The position numbers were made by a program, and so were the translations under genes. From VRUE01 sp035548675 (lineage in GTDB: Bacteria > Actinomycetota > Thermoleophilia > Solirubrobacterales > 70-9), in the NCBI GenBank assembly GCA_035548675.1, contig DASZSJ010000118.1:1-16408 (forward strand): a stretch of DNA of 16,408 nt, given 5' to 3'. This document shows positions 6,304-13,427 of this stretch, piece by piece. The notes beneath the pieces were generated by a model. That model had not been told where the DNA came from. It saw nothing but the letters and a program-made list of their open reading frames with translations, and did not search any database. The first letter of the stretch is position 1, and every line of letters starts with the position of its first letter.

Positions 6304-7107
6304 CTACTTGGCTTCGGCCCCGGTGCTCGTCGTCAGAGCGCTGGCGGAGCCGCCGGCCAGCACCCGGCGCACCAGCCCCGGGGCAACGATCCGCGCCACC
6401 GCTGCCAGGGCGTAGCCGCGCGGCACGTAACGCTCGGCCTTGCCACCGGGGCCAGCCTCGAAGATCGCCTCGGCGACCTTCTCCGGCCTGGAGACGACCC
6501 AGCGGGTAATCGCCCTCTCGCGCAGCTCGGTCGCCGGGAAGCCCTCGGTGGCGATGAAGCCGGGCAGGACCAGGCCGACGTGGACGCCGTGGGAGCGCTC
6601 CTCGAGGTAGAGCGAGTCGGTCCAGCCGACCAGGGCGAACTTGCTGGCGGAGTAGGAGCCGGTGCGACCGCGGGCGACGCGGCCGGCGGTGCTGGCGACG
6701 TTGACGATCGCGCTCGGGGCCGAGGCACGCAGAGCCGGCAGCAGCGCCTCGGTCAGACGCACGACCGCGTCGAAGTTGAGCTCCATGTGGCGCTGCACGT
6801 TGGCGTGGCCGCCCTCGGCGAAGTTGGCGCGCCAGGAGGCGCCGGCGTTGTTGACCAGGAGGGTCAGCCGCCCGCCGCGCTCCTCGACGTGGGCCCGGAC
6901 GCGCTCCGGGGCATCCTCCGCGGTGAGGTCGACGGCGACGTGGCTCGCCTCGCAGGGCAGCGCCTCGGCCAGGGCCCGCAGGCGCTCCTCGCGGCGGGCG
7001 ACGAGAATCAGCTCGGTGCCGGGCTCGCGCGCGAGCCGACGCGCAGTCGCCTCGCCGATCCCGCTGGAGGCGCCGGTCACCAGGGCGACTATTGGCCTGG
7101 AAGTCAC
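6304..7107 (-). CDS. SDR-family oxidoreductase
   Basis: Classical short-chain dehydrogenase/reductase with NAD(P)(H) as cofactor; the substrate is not predictable. The Rossmann motif TGASSGIG (11-18), VDLT (59-62), NNAG (86-89), N111, catalytic S139 and YSASK (Y152, K156) are all intact, so the enzyme should be active. R38-R39 after the second strand favours NADP(H) over NAD(H). The 267-residue length is normal for the family. The start is GTG 7105-7107 with no convincing SD, so it may be leaderless. It is divergent from the M42 peptidase across 68 bases, a spacing that leaves room for two back-to-back promoters. Nothing in the neighbours points to a pathway. Confidence 0.9.
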   Translation of the reverse strand: MTSRPIVALVTGASSGIGEATARRLAREPGTELILVARREERLRALAEALPCEASHVAVDLTAEDAPERVRAHVEERGGRLTLLVNNAGASWRANFAEGGHANVQRHMELNFDAVVRLTEALLPALRASAPSAIVNVASTAGRVARGRTGSYSASKFALVGWTDSLYLEERSHGVHVGLVLPGFIATEGFPATELRERAITRWVVSRPEKVAEAIFEAGPGGKAERYVPRGYALAAVARIVAPGLVRRVLAGGSASALTTSTGAEAK

Positions 7108-7175
7108 GCTCGTAACCGTATTCGTTCCGGCAAAAAGCGGACGCTTGTTCGAATCGACATACTGCCGCTCCTGCG

Positions 7176-8225
7176 ATGAGCGAAACCCCCCGAGTACTCG
7201 ACAGACTCCTGCGAGCCCCCGGGCCCTCCGGCTACGAGGCGCAGGCCGCCGCGGCCTGGCGTGAGGAGGCTTCCTTTGCGGAGCTCTCGGCCGACGGCAT
7301 CGGCTCCTCGGTGGCGCGGATCGGCGAGGCGGCGCCGCTGCTCGCCGTCGTCGGCCACATCGACGAGATCGGGCTCGTAATCCGCCACATCGACGAAAAG
7401 GGCATCCTCTGGTTCGCCCCGATCGGCGGTTGGGACCCGCAGATCCTCGTCGGGCAGCGGGTCGAGATCCAGGGGCCGGACGGACCGGTGCTGGGCGTGG
7501 TCGGGCGCAAACCGCTGCACCTGCTCGACGCCGACCAGCGCAAGAAGGTCGTCGAGATGAAGTCGCTGCACATCGACATCGGCGCCGCCGATCGCGAGGA
7601 GGCGGAGGCGAGGGTGAGGGTCGGCGACCCCGTCGTCATCGCCACCGAGCCCCTGGGCCTGATCGGCGGGCGCACCGTCTCGCGCTCGATGGACAATCGG
7701 CTTGGCGCCTACGTGGCGCTGGAGGCGCTGCGCCGCTGCCACGAGCAGGGCGGGCTGCAGGGGAGCTTCGCCGCGATCGCCGCGGTCCAGGAGGAGATCG
7801 GGCTCTTCGGCGCTCGCACCTCGGCCTTCAAGGTCGAGCCCGACCTGGCGATCGTCGTCGACGTCACCCACGCCACCGACGCGCCCGGCATCGACGAGAA
7901 GGAACTGGGCAGCCACGCACTCGGCTCGGGCCCGGTGATCTACCGCGGCGCGACCCTCTCCCCCAAGCTCTTCGAACTGCTCGTCGAGACGGCGAAGGAG
8001 GCCGGGATCGAGCACACCGTGGGCGCCACCGGCAGCTCGACCAGCACCGACGCCGACGGGATCCAGTTCTCCCGCTCGGGGATCCCCACCGGCCTCGTCT
8101 CGATCCCCCTCCGCTACATGCACTCGCCGGTCGAGATGGTCGACCTCGCCGACGTCGAGGCGACCGTGCAGCTGATCGCCGCCTTCGCCCGGCGGCTCAG
8201 CGTGGACGTCGACCTCGGCCGCTGA
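7176..8225 (+). CDS. M42-family metallo-aminopeptidase (glutamyl aminopeptidase / FrvX type)
   Basis: Cytoplasmic dinuclear-metal aminopeptidase. Family members form large tetrahedral TET dodecamers that trim peptides released by proteases. The expected residues are present: H61 and D63 in GHIDEIG, bridging D173 in RSMDNRLGAY, catalytic base E206 and ligand E207 in VQEEIG, D229 in VDVTHA, and H316 in YMHSPVE. The 349-residue length is normal. The SSTSTDAD segment (287-294) near the active site is also typical. No SD is visible before ATG 7176 (upstream bases are CTCCTGCG), so a leaderless message is likely. Older annotations of this family as endoglucanase are wrong in most cases. It is convergent with the next gene, with a hairpin between them. 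Confidence 0.93.
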   Translation: MSETPRVLDRLLRAPGPSGYEAQAAAAWREEASFAELSADGIGSSVARIGEAAPLLAVVGHIDEIGLVIRHIDEKGILWFAPIGGWDPQILVGQRVEIQGPDGPVLGVVGRKPLHLLDADQRKKVVEMKSLHIDIGAADREEAEARVRVGDPVVIATEPLGLIGGRTVSRSMDNRLGAYVALEALRRCHEQGGLQGSFAAIAAVQEEIGLFGARTSAFKVEPDLAIVVDVTHATDAPGIDEKELGSHALGSGPVIYRGATLSPKLFELLVETAKEAGIEHTVGATGSSTSTDADGIQFSRSGIPTGLVSIPLRYMHSPVEMVDLADVEATVQLIAAFARRLSVDVDLGR

Positions 8226-8263
8226 GCCCCCGGGCGAATCGGCGAGCGTGCCGCGGGAGCAGT

Positions 8264-8291
8264 TGGCTCGCGCCGCCAATGACGCGAGCCA
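8264..8291. terminator. Hairpin between convergent genes
   Basis: TGGCTCGCG (8264-8272) and CGCGAGCCA (8283-8291) form a perfect 9-bp stem with a 10-base loop. It lies 38 bases past the peptidase stop and 18 bases past the stop of the minus-strand gene at 8310, so it can terminate both. It differs in size and centre from the 47-50 bp palindromes. Confidence 0.6.
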
Positions 8292-8309
8292 CGCGCTAGG
8301 GGCCTCAGG

Positions 8310-8984
8310 CTATAAGCCCACTAAATGCAGTGCCCAGGTGCTGCCGTCCCAATCGGTCGCAGTGCCCGCGATGGGTCCCGGCAAAACATCGCCATCGTGA
8401 AATTCCGCTGGACTTTCACCGAAGGAAAGTTCTTGTTTTACCAAGGTAGCGGTCTTTGACGTGCTGTCTGCTAACGGATTCGAAAACTCGAAGGACATTG
8501 AGCCCCTCACCCTTCCATCGATTTCGACCAACGGGCATTCTTCCCCGCTGTACACGATGTTCCCGAGTTCGAAACCCGCCGTGCTGAAGAAGACTTTTTC
8601 TCCAGCCATCGTAAAGTCTCCGAAGTCCGACAGTTGAATGTCTCCCGATAGAAATCCGACGGAGGAGACATTGCAAACTTCTCCGAAGTTTAAGTCGCTG
8701 CAAGAGTGGAAATCTGCAAACGTAAAACCTTCCAGGGTGGTGCTGCCACCGTTGAGTTCCGCGTATATCCACGCGTTATTGGCAAAGTCGCAGTGGATGG
8801 CAATTCCCAATTCCGGGACTAAAAGCTCTGCGGTGGGCAGCTCGACGTTGACATTCACAGTTGTGGTCAAGAATTTATTCCGTAATGGCGACCATTTAGC
8901 CTGTGCAGGCGAAGCGCTCGCGGCCAGAACGCTACCGAGCGCAAGCAAGGACAGGCAGAGGATCTTCAAATGAGTTCGGCGCAT
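8310..8984 (-). CDS. Secreted four-cysteine protein of low G+C, paralogue of 4303-4926
   Basis: A 224-residue exported protein of unknown function. MRRTHLK plus a hydrophobic core and ASASPAQA gives a Sec signal peptide cleaved near residue 29. The mature cysteines are C65, C95, C104 and C150. The protein at 4303-4926 has C65, C93, C99 and C140, and both share C-P-L followed seven or eight residues later by V-x-G-S (C150-P-L, V159-R-G-S here). The fold is probably beta-rich and disulfide-linked. G+C counted by hand over 8401-8700 is 149/300 (50%), against 41/60 in a line of aroC, so this gene stands apart from its surroundings. The start is ATG 8982-8984 with GGGAGG eight bases upstream; the frame is open to 9080, but the signal peptide begins here. 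Gain by transfer or relaxed selection are both possible. Confidence 0.82.
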   Translation of the reverse strand: MRRTHLKILCLSLLALGSVLAASASPAQAKWSPLRNKFLTTTVNVNVELPTAELLVPELGIAIHCDFANNAWIYAELNGGSTTLEGFTFADFHSCSDLNFGEVCNVSSVGFLSGDIQLSDFGDFTMAGEKVFFSTAGFELGNIVYSGEECPLVEIDGRVRGSMSFEFSNPLADSTSKTATLVKQELSFGESPAEFHDGDVLPGPIAGTATDWDGSTWALHLVGL

Positions 8985-9114
8985 CTTCACAGCCTCCCTA
9001 ATGGTTCCGGTTATCCCCGCCTCAGTGGTCGCACGGTGCTGTGCTCGACATGAGAATCGCGGCGACTTGGGAGAGATCAAGTGCCTTCCCGGTCCCGTTT
9101 TCTATTGAGCGGCC

Positions 9115-10137
9115 TCAGTTAGCCACGAAGACCCGGTCGCGGCCACCGGCCTTGGCCGAGTAGAGCGCGGCGTCGGCGCGGGCCACGAGGTCGTCGGTGT
9201 TGACCGCGCTTGGCTTGGTCACCGCCGCGCCGATGCTGATCGTCACGCCGACGCCGGCGGGACGGCGCTCGCGCACCGCCCGGCGCAGCCGCTCGGCGAT
9301 TCCCACGGCGTCCTCCTCGCTGGCGCCCGGCAGGACGACGAGGATCTCCTCGCCGCCGATGCGGTAGATCGAGTCCCCCGCCCGCAGCGCCGCCCGCATC
9401 GTGTAGGCAACGTCCTGGAGTACGGCGTCGCCGGCGGCGTGGCCGAGCCGGTCGTTGACCCGCTTGAAGTGATCGAGATCGCAGAGCAGTAGGGCGTGCG
9501 ACTGCCCCTTGGCTCCGTCGCAGGGCACGCCGTCGAGCTCGGTCAGGCGCTGCTCGAGCGCGTTGCGGTTGAGTAGGCCGGTCAGGGGGTCGAGGGTCGA
9601 GCGCCGCCGGTAGGCCCGGTCGGACTCGACCAGGGCGCCGGAGAGGGTGACCGTGCTGAGCACGAGCGCGACCGCGGCAACCAGGGTCTGGCTGTGCTCC
9701 GAAGCGCTGGCGGGGTCGACGGCGACCGTGCTGAGCAGGAAGACCGCGACGAGGTAGGCCGTCCCGACCACAATCCCCCAGGGGTCGAAGCGGGCTCCGA
9801 GCGTGACGGCGGGCAGCGCGAACCACATCAGCACCGGGCTGGTCGGGCCGCCGGTGGCGATCACCGCGCCGCCGAGCAGCAGCGGCAGGGCACCCCAGGC
9901 CGCGGCGACCCAGAGCCAGGGGCGCTCGCTCGACCGCATGAAGCGATCGGCGACGGCAAAGCCGGCAAAGCCAGCCGCGAGTGGCAGCAGCCAGAGCCAG
10001 CCCACCTCGGGCCCGGCCGAGGCAAGCGCCAGGGCGAGGATCGCGAAGCAGGCCGCACGGTAGCGTCGCACCCGCTGCTCCATGTCGAGCAGGCGCTCGC
10101 GCCGCGCGTCGCGCAGGCTGTCTTTCGTGGTCGTCAC
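9115..10137 (-). CDS. Membrane-bound diguanylate cyclase (GGDEF domain)
   Basis: Makes the second messenger cyclic di-GMP from two GTP. Numbering from GTG 10135-10137, residues about 25-170 contain five or six hydrophobic segments (for example AILALALASAG, WVAAAWGALPLLLGGAVIA, VVGTAYLVAVFLLSTVAV) that form a membrane sensor module. A canonical GGDEF domain follows: DPLTGLLNRNAL, metal-binding D220 in CDLDHFKRVND, and the active-site loop GGEEI (261-265). RAGD (252-255) lies five residues before that loop, which is the product-inhibition I-site. GGEE is a known active variant; isoleucine in the fifth place is less usual. The start is uncertain: ATG 10081-10083 is possible, and ATG 10198-10200 lies inside a perfect hairpin. 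No c-di-GMP effector gene is visible nearby. Confidence 0.9.
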   Translation of the reverse strand: MTTTKDSLRDARRERLLDMEQRVRRYRAACFAILALALASAGPEVGWLWLLPLAAGFAGFAVADRFMRSSERPWLWVAAAWGALPLLLGGAVIATGGPTSPVLMWFALPAVTLGARFDPWGIVVGTAYLVAVFLLSTVAVDPASASEHSQTLVAAVALVLSTVTLSGALVESDRAYRRRSTLDPLTGLLNRNALEQRLTELDGVPCDGAKGQSHALLLCDLDHFKRVNDRLGHAAGDAVLQDVAYTMRAALRAGDSIYRIGGEEILVVLPGASEEDAVGIAERLRRAVRERRPAGVGVTISIGAAVTKPSAVNTDDLVARADAALYSAKAGGRDRVFVAN

Positions 10138-10191
10138 GCCCGCCACATCGGCCGACCGCGCAAACGCGCTTAACCCTGCAGCCACCCAACC

Positions 10192-10240
10192 GAACTGCAT
10201 CAAATTCTCACCCTGCCAGGGTGAGAATTTGATGCAGTTC
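10192..10240. repeat. 49-bp perfect palindromic element, 23-bp arms
   Basis: Bases 10192-10214 are the exact reverse complement of 10218-10240, with GCC as the 3-base loop. It begins 3 bases past the stop codon of the Xaa-Pro peptidase on the minus strand. The stem is much longer than a terminator needs. On the minus strand its second arm carries GGTGAG-6-ATG, an SD-like site with a possible start for the diguanylate cyclase, so folding could hide that start. No U-tract follows. It is grouped with the other 47-50 bp palindromes by size, by position relative to stop codons and by a centre with CACCC/GGGTG. Confidence 0.85.
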
Positions 10241-10243
10241 AAA

Positions 10244-11302
10244 TCAGTCGACGAGTTGGAGGTCCTTGGGGAGGCCGGAGAGGTTGCGGTGGCCGTCGGC
10301 GGTGACGACGACGAGGTCCTCGATGCGAACGCCGAGCTGGCCGGGGAGGTAGATGCCGGGCTCGATCGTCACCACTTCGCCCGCCGCCAGCACGTCCTCG
10401 GAGCGCTGTGAGACGCGCGGCTCCTCGTGCACCTCGAGCCCGACGCCGTGGCCGAGCCCGTGGCCGAAGCGCTCGCCGTGGCCGGCGGCGGCGATCAGCT
10501 CGCGGGCGACGCCGTCGACGTCCTCGCCCCTGGCACCGTCCTTGACCGCGGCCAGCGCTGCTTCCTGCGCCTCGAGCACGGTCGCGTAGACGGCGCGGGC
10601 CTCCTCCCCGGGCTCGCCGGTGGCGAAGGTGCGAGTGCCGTCGGAGCAGTAGCCGTCGAGCTTGGCGCCCATGTCGAAGACGACCAGCTCGCCGCGGCCG
10701 ATCTCACGCTCGCCCGGCTCGGCGTGCGGCAGTGCCCCGTTGGGACCGGCGGCGACGATCGTCGGGAAGGAGGGCTCGGCGCCGAGCTCGCGCATGCGCG
10801 CCTCGGCGGCGCGGGCGACGTCGAGCTCGGTCCGCCCGACGAGGCCGCGATCGAGCGCAAAGCGCCAGACCTCGTCGGCGAGCTCGGCGGCGGCGGCGAT
10901 CGCGGACAGCTCGACCTCGTCCTTGACCCGGCGCAGCGTCTCGACCGTCCCCCCCGCGCCCTCAAGCTCAACCGCCTCCGGCAGTTTCTCCTCCAGGCGC
11001 TTCAGCGTGCGCACCGCCATGTGGTGGTCTTCGAAGCCCGCCTTGCCGGACAGGCACGCGGCGATCCCACCCAGCCAGTCGTCGGTGACCGTGACCACCT
11101 CCCAACCCTCGACCTCGGCCTCGGCGCGCTCGGTGTAGCGGAAGTCGGTGAGGAAGACGCGCTGCTCGGCGCCACAGACGCAGGCGCCGTTGGTGCCGCC
11201 GAAGCCAGTCAGGTAGCCGACGTTGACCAGGTCGGTGACGAGGAAGCAGTCGAGCTCGCGCTCGGCCACCAACCCCGCGAGCCGATCACCGCGCGAGCTC
11301 AC
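10244..11302 (-). CDS. pepP: M24-family Xaa-Pro peptidase (aminopeptidase P / prolidase type)
   Basis: Cytoplasmic metallopeptidase acting on peptide bonds that involve proline. A creatinase-type N-terminal domain (1-125) is followed by the pita-bread catalytic domain. The metal ligands are visible: D210 in VVFDMG, D221 in SDGTRT, H285 in GHGLGHGVG, E314 in TIEPGIY and E328 in RIEDLV; H292 in VHE is also conserved. At 352 residues it matches the short form found beside efp in Bacillus and Mycobacterium (called pepP, papA or pepQ). The choice between aminopeptidase P and dipeptidase cannot be made from sequence alone. The start is GTG 11300-11302, with a palindromic element just upstream and a weak GGGCGG in front. 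It is the last gene of the aro run before the accessory segment. Confidence 0.93.
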   Translation of the reverse strand: MSSRGDRLAGLVAERELDCFLVTDLVNVGYLTGFGGTNGACVCGAEQRVFLTDFRYTERAEAEVEGWEVVTVTDDWLGGIAACLSGKAGFEDHHMAVRTLKRLEEKLPEAVELEGAGGTVETLRRVKDEVELSAIAAAAELADEVWRFALDRGLVGRTELDVARAAEARMRELGAEPSFPTIVAAGPNGALPHAEPGEREIGRGELVVFDMGAKLDGYCSDGTRTFATGEPGEEARAVYATVLEAQEAALAAVKDGARGEDVDGVARELIAAAGHGERFGHGLGHGVGLEVHEEPRVSQRSEDVLAAGEVVTIEPGIYLPGQLGVRIEDLVVVTADGHRNLSGLPKDLQLVD

Positions 11303-11311
11303 GACCGCCCA

Positions 11312-11358
11312 TTCCGGTGCGCTTTATCCCCGAATAGGGGTGAAAAGGCGCACCGGAA
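11312..11358. repeat. 47-bp palindromic element, copy B (identical arms to 6249-6295)
   Basis: TTCCGGTGCGC (11312-11322) pairs with GCGCACCGGAA (11348-11358). Both arms are identical to those at 6249-6295, and the 25-base interior has the same length, starting TTTA and ending AAAG. Here the interior adds an inner stem CCCC-GAATA-GGGG. It lies 2 bases past the aroQ stop and 9 bases before the peptidase start, inside what would otherwise be one operon. Confidence 0.88.
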
Positions 11359-11360
11359 GA

Positions 11361-11819
11361 TCATGACGAGCCTGCGCCGAGCTCGCGAGCCAGCAGCTCC
11401 AGCGCCTCGCGGTAGCCGTCGGGGCCCTTGCCAAAGACCTTGGCCAGGACCAGTCCCTCGAAGACCGAGAACTTGCGCCACTCGTCCCGCCCCTCGACGT
11501 TGGAGAGGTGCACCTCTACCGCGGGCACGCCGGCGACGTCGAGCGCGTCGGCGATCGCGCGGCTGTAGTGGCTCCAGGCGCCGGCGTTGACGATCGCCGC
11601 GTCGGCCAGCTCGGGCACCCGGTGCAGGTATTCGCAGAACTCGCCCTCGGAGTTGGTCTGGAAGAAGATCGCCTCCAGCCCCAGCGCGCGGGCCCAGCCC
11701 TGCACTTTCGCCTCCAGTTCATAGAGCGAGAGCCCCCCGTACATCTCCGGGTCACGCCGCTCGAGCACGTCGAAGTTGACGCCGTGCAGGACGGCGACGC
11801 GGTTGTGCGACGTGGTCAC
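11361..11819 (-). CDS. aroQ: 3-dehydroquinate dehydratase, type II
   Basis: Dehydrates 3-dehydroquinate to 3-dehydroshikimate by anti elimination through an enolate; forms dodecamers. At 152 residues it has the type II length. Compared with the Mycobacterium enzyme (from memory), the catalytic set is kept: N15 in HGVNFDVL, R22 and Y27 in RRDPEMYGG, N78 in IVNAG, H84 in WSHYS, H104 in VEVHLSNV and R115. Some flanks are divergent: HGVNFD where NGPNLN is usual, and SNVEGRDEW where SNVHAREEF is usual. The GTG start (11817-11819) overlaps the aroKB stop as GTGA, so the two are translationally coupled. A palindromic element follows two bases past the stop. Confidence 0.94.
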   Translation of the reverse strand: MTTSHNRVAVLHGVNFDVLERRDPEMYGGLSLYELEAKVQGWARALGLEAIFFQTNSEGEFCEYLHRVPELADAAIVNAGAWSHYSRAIADALDVAGVPAVEVHLSNVEGRDEWRKFSVFEGLVLAKVFGKGPDGYREALELLARELGAGSS

Positions 11820-13333
11820 CGGTAGAGCTCCTCCACGGCCGCCCGCACCTTAGCCGCATCGACCAACTGCCCCGTGCGCGGCTCGCCGGGCTCGGCGAGG
11901 AGGACGAAGCCGACCCCCTCGGCGGTGCGCTTCTTGTCGCGCTGCAGGGCGTCGAGCACGGGGTCGGACTCGATCGCGGGATCGAGCCCGACCGGCAGCC
12001 CGTGGCGGGCGAGGATCGTCCCGACCTCCTCGCGCAGCTCGGGGGCGTCAGAAAGCCGCAGCGCCGCCAACAGGCCAAGGCCGACCGCCTCGCCGTGGCG
12101 ATAGCGCTCGTAGCCGCTCGCCGCCTCGATCGCGTGGCCGACCGTGTGGCCGAGGTTGAGCACGGCCCGCAGCCCCGCGTCGCGCTCGTCGGCGGCGACG
12201 ACCTCGCACTTGTAGCGGGCGCAGGCGAAGACGAGATCCGCCAGCGTGGCGGGGTCGAGCTCCTCCAGCGCCCGCACCCGCTCCCAGAGCCCGCCCCCGG
12301 CGAGCAGGCCGGTCTTCAATAGCTCGACGAAGCCAGCCCCGAGCTCCTCGCGCGGCAGGGTGGCGAGCGTGCCCGTGTCGGCGAGCACGGCGGCGGGCAG
12401 CTGGTAGGCGCCGGCGTAGTTCTTGCCCTCGGGCAGGTCGACGCCGGTCTTGCCGCCGTAGGCGGAGTCGACCTGGGCGACGAGGGTGGTCGGCACCTGG
12501 ACCACCGGCACGCCGCGCTGGTAGAGGTGCGCGCAGAAGCCGGCGAGGTCGCCGACGACGCCGCCGCCGAGGGCGACGACGTGGTCGCCGCGGGTCATGC
12601 CCAGGCGCGCCATCTCGCGCAGCACGCGCTCGGCCTCGGCCATCGTCTTCGCCGACTCGCCGGGCGGGACCTCGATCGTCGCCGCCAGCGGCGCCAGGCG
12701 CTCGGCGTAGAGCGGGCCGACGGTGCTGTCGGTGATGCAGCAGCGCTCGCCCGGCAGGGGCCAGGGCCCCGCACCGAGCACTCCGGGCCCGACGAAGACC
12801 GGGTACTCGCCCGATTCGCTCTCCGCCCAGAGCATCCTGGTGCCGCCCGGCATCTCGGTCAGGGCGAGGAGCGAGGGCATCGCGCGGGTGATCAGGCTGC
12901 GCTCGCCCGCCGGCACGATCGCGTCGGCAAGCGACTCGTAGAACGGAAGGCGCTCGTCGAGCAGGCGGGCGACCTCCTCGGCGTTCCCGGCCAGCGGCCG
13001 GTCGCTGCGGGCGATCCGGCGCCAGGCCTCGCGCGCGTCGACCTGCAGCCAGACGACGATGTGGCGGGAGAGCGCCGACCGCACGCGCGCGGAGAGCACG
13101 CTGCCGCCGCCGAGCGCGATCGCGCCGCCGTCGGCGGACTCGAGCACCGCGCCGACGACTTCCTCCTCCAGCGCCCGGAACGCCTCCTCGCCGAACTCGG
13201 CGAAGAACTCGGGGATCGTCATCCCCGCCTTCTCCTCCAGCAGGGCGTCGGTCTCGACCGCCTCCAGGCCGGCGTCGCGCGCCGCCGCCAGCGCCGTGCT
13301 CTTGCCGGCGCCCATGAAGCCGATGAAGACCAT
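11816..13333 (-). CDS. aroKB: Fused shikimate kinase / 3-dehydroquinate synthase
   Basis: One polypeptide of 505 residues joins two shikimate-pathway enzymes. Residues 1-160 are shikimate kinase: P-loop GFMGAGKST (5-13), shikimate-binding D29, R53 and GGGS (75-78), and R112 of the lid (SDRPL). Residues about 168-505 are dehydroquinate synthase: PPGESAKT (223-230), NAD-binding ALGGGVVGDLAG (254-265), PTTLVAQVDSAYGGKTGV (281-298), and zinc ligands E337, H396 (LNLGHTVGH) and H413 (RHGEAV). Both sites look intact. The frame is open to 13498, but I start at ATG 13331-13333: GGAGGAGG lies nine bases upstream and family homology begins here. A start at ATG 13370-13372 is the main alternative. It follows aroC after 94 bases and overlaps aroQ. 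Fusion puts the first and fifth pathway steps on one chain. Confidence 0.95.
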   Translation of the reverse strand: MVFIGFMGAGKSTALAAARDAGLEAVETDALLEEKAGMTIPEFFAEFGEEAFRALEEEVVGAVLESADGGAIALGGGSVLSARVRSALSRHIVVWLQVDAREAWRRIARSDRPLAGNAEEVARLLDERLPFYESLADAIVPAGERSLITRAMPSLLALTEMPGGTRMLWAESESGEYPVFVGPGVLGAGPWPLPGERCCITDSTVGPLYAERLAPLAATIEVPPGESAKTMAEAERVLREMARLGMTRGDHVVALGGGVVGDLAGFCAHLYQRGVPVVQVPTTLVAQVDSAYGGKTGVDLPEGKNYAGAYQLPAAVLADTGTLATLPREELGAGFVELLKTGLLAGGGLWERVRALEELDPATLADLVFACARYKCEVVAADERDAGLRAVLNLGHTVGHAIEAASGYERYRHGEAVGLGLLAALRLSDAPELREEVGTILARHGLPVGLDPAIESDPVLDALQRDKKRTAEGVGFVLLAEPGEPRTGQLVDAAKVRAAVEELYR

Positions 13334-13427
13334 CGCGGGCCGCCTCCTCCGCTCCCGCGCGGGCGCGCCCATCACGACCGGCGATCTCGCGGCCGCGCTC
13401 CCGCGTCCGGGGGCGGCCCGGTCTCGA

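Noticed and set aside
6243..6509. Similar short peptides (FRCAL...KAHRK) encoded by the palindromes at 6249 and 11312
   Set aside because: The similarity comes from translating the repeat DNA; the frames run into antisense of known genes and have no initiation signals.
11634..11654. Apparent loss of the His in the NHEG motif of AroQ (NSEG here)
   Set aside because: The Mycobacterium enzyme also has Ser in this place (from memory), and the true catalytic residues R22, Y27, N78, H84 and H104 are present.
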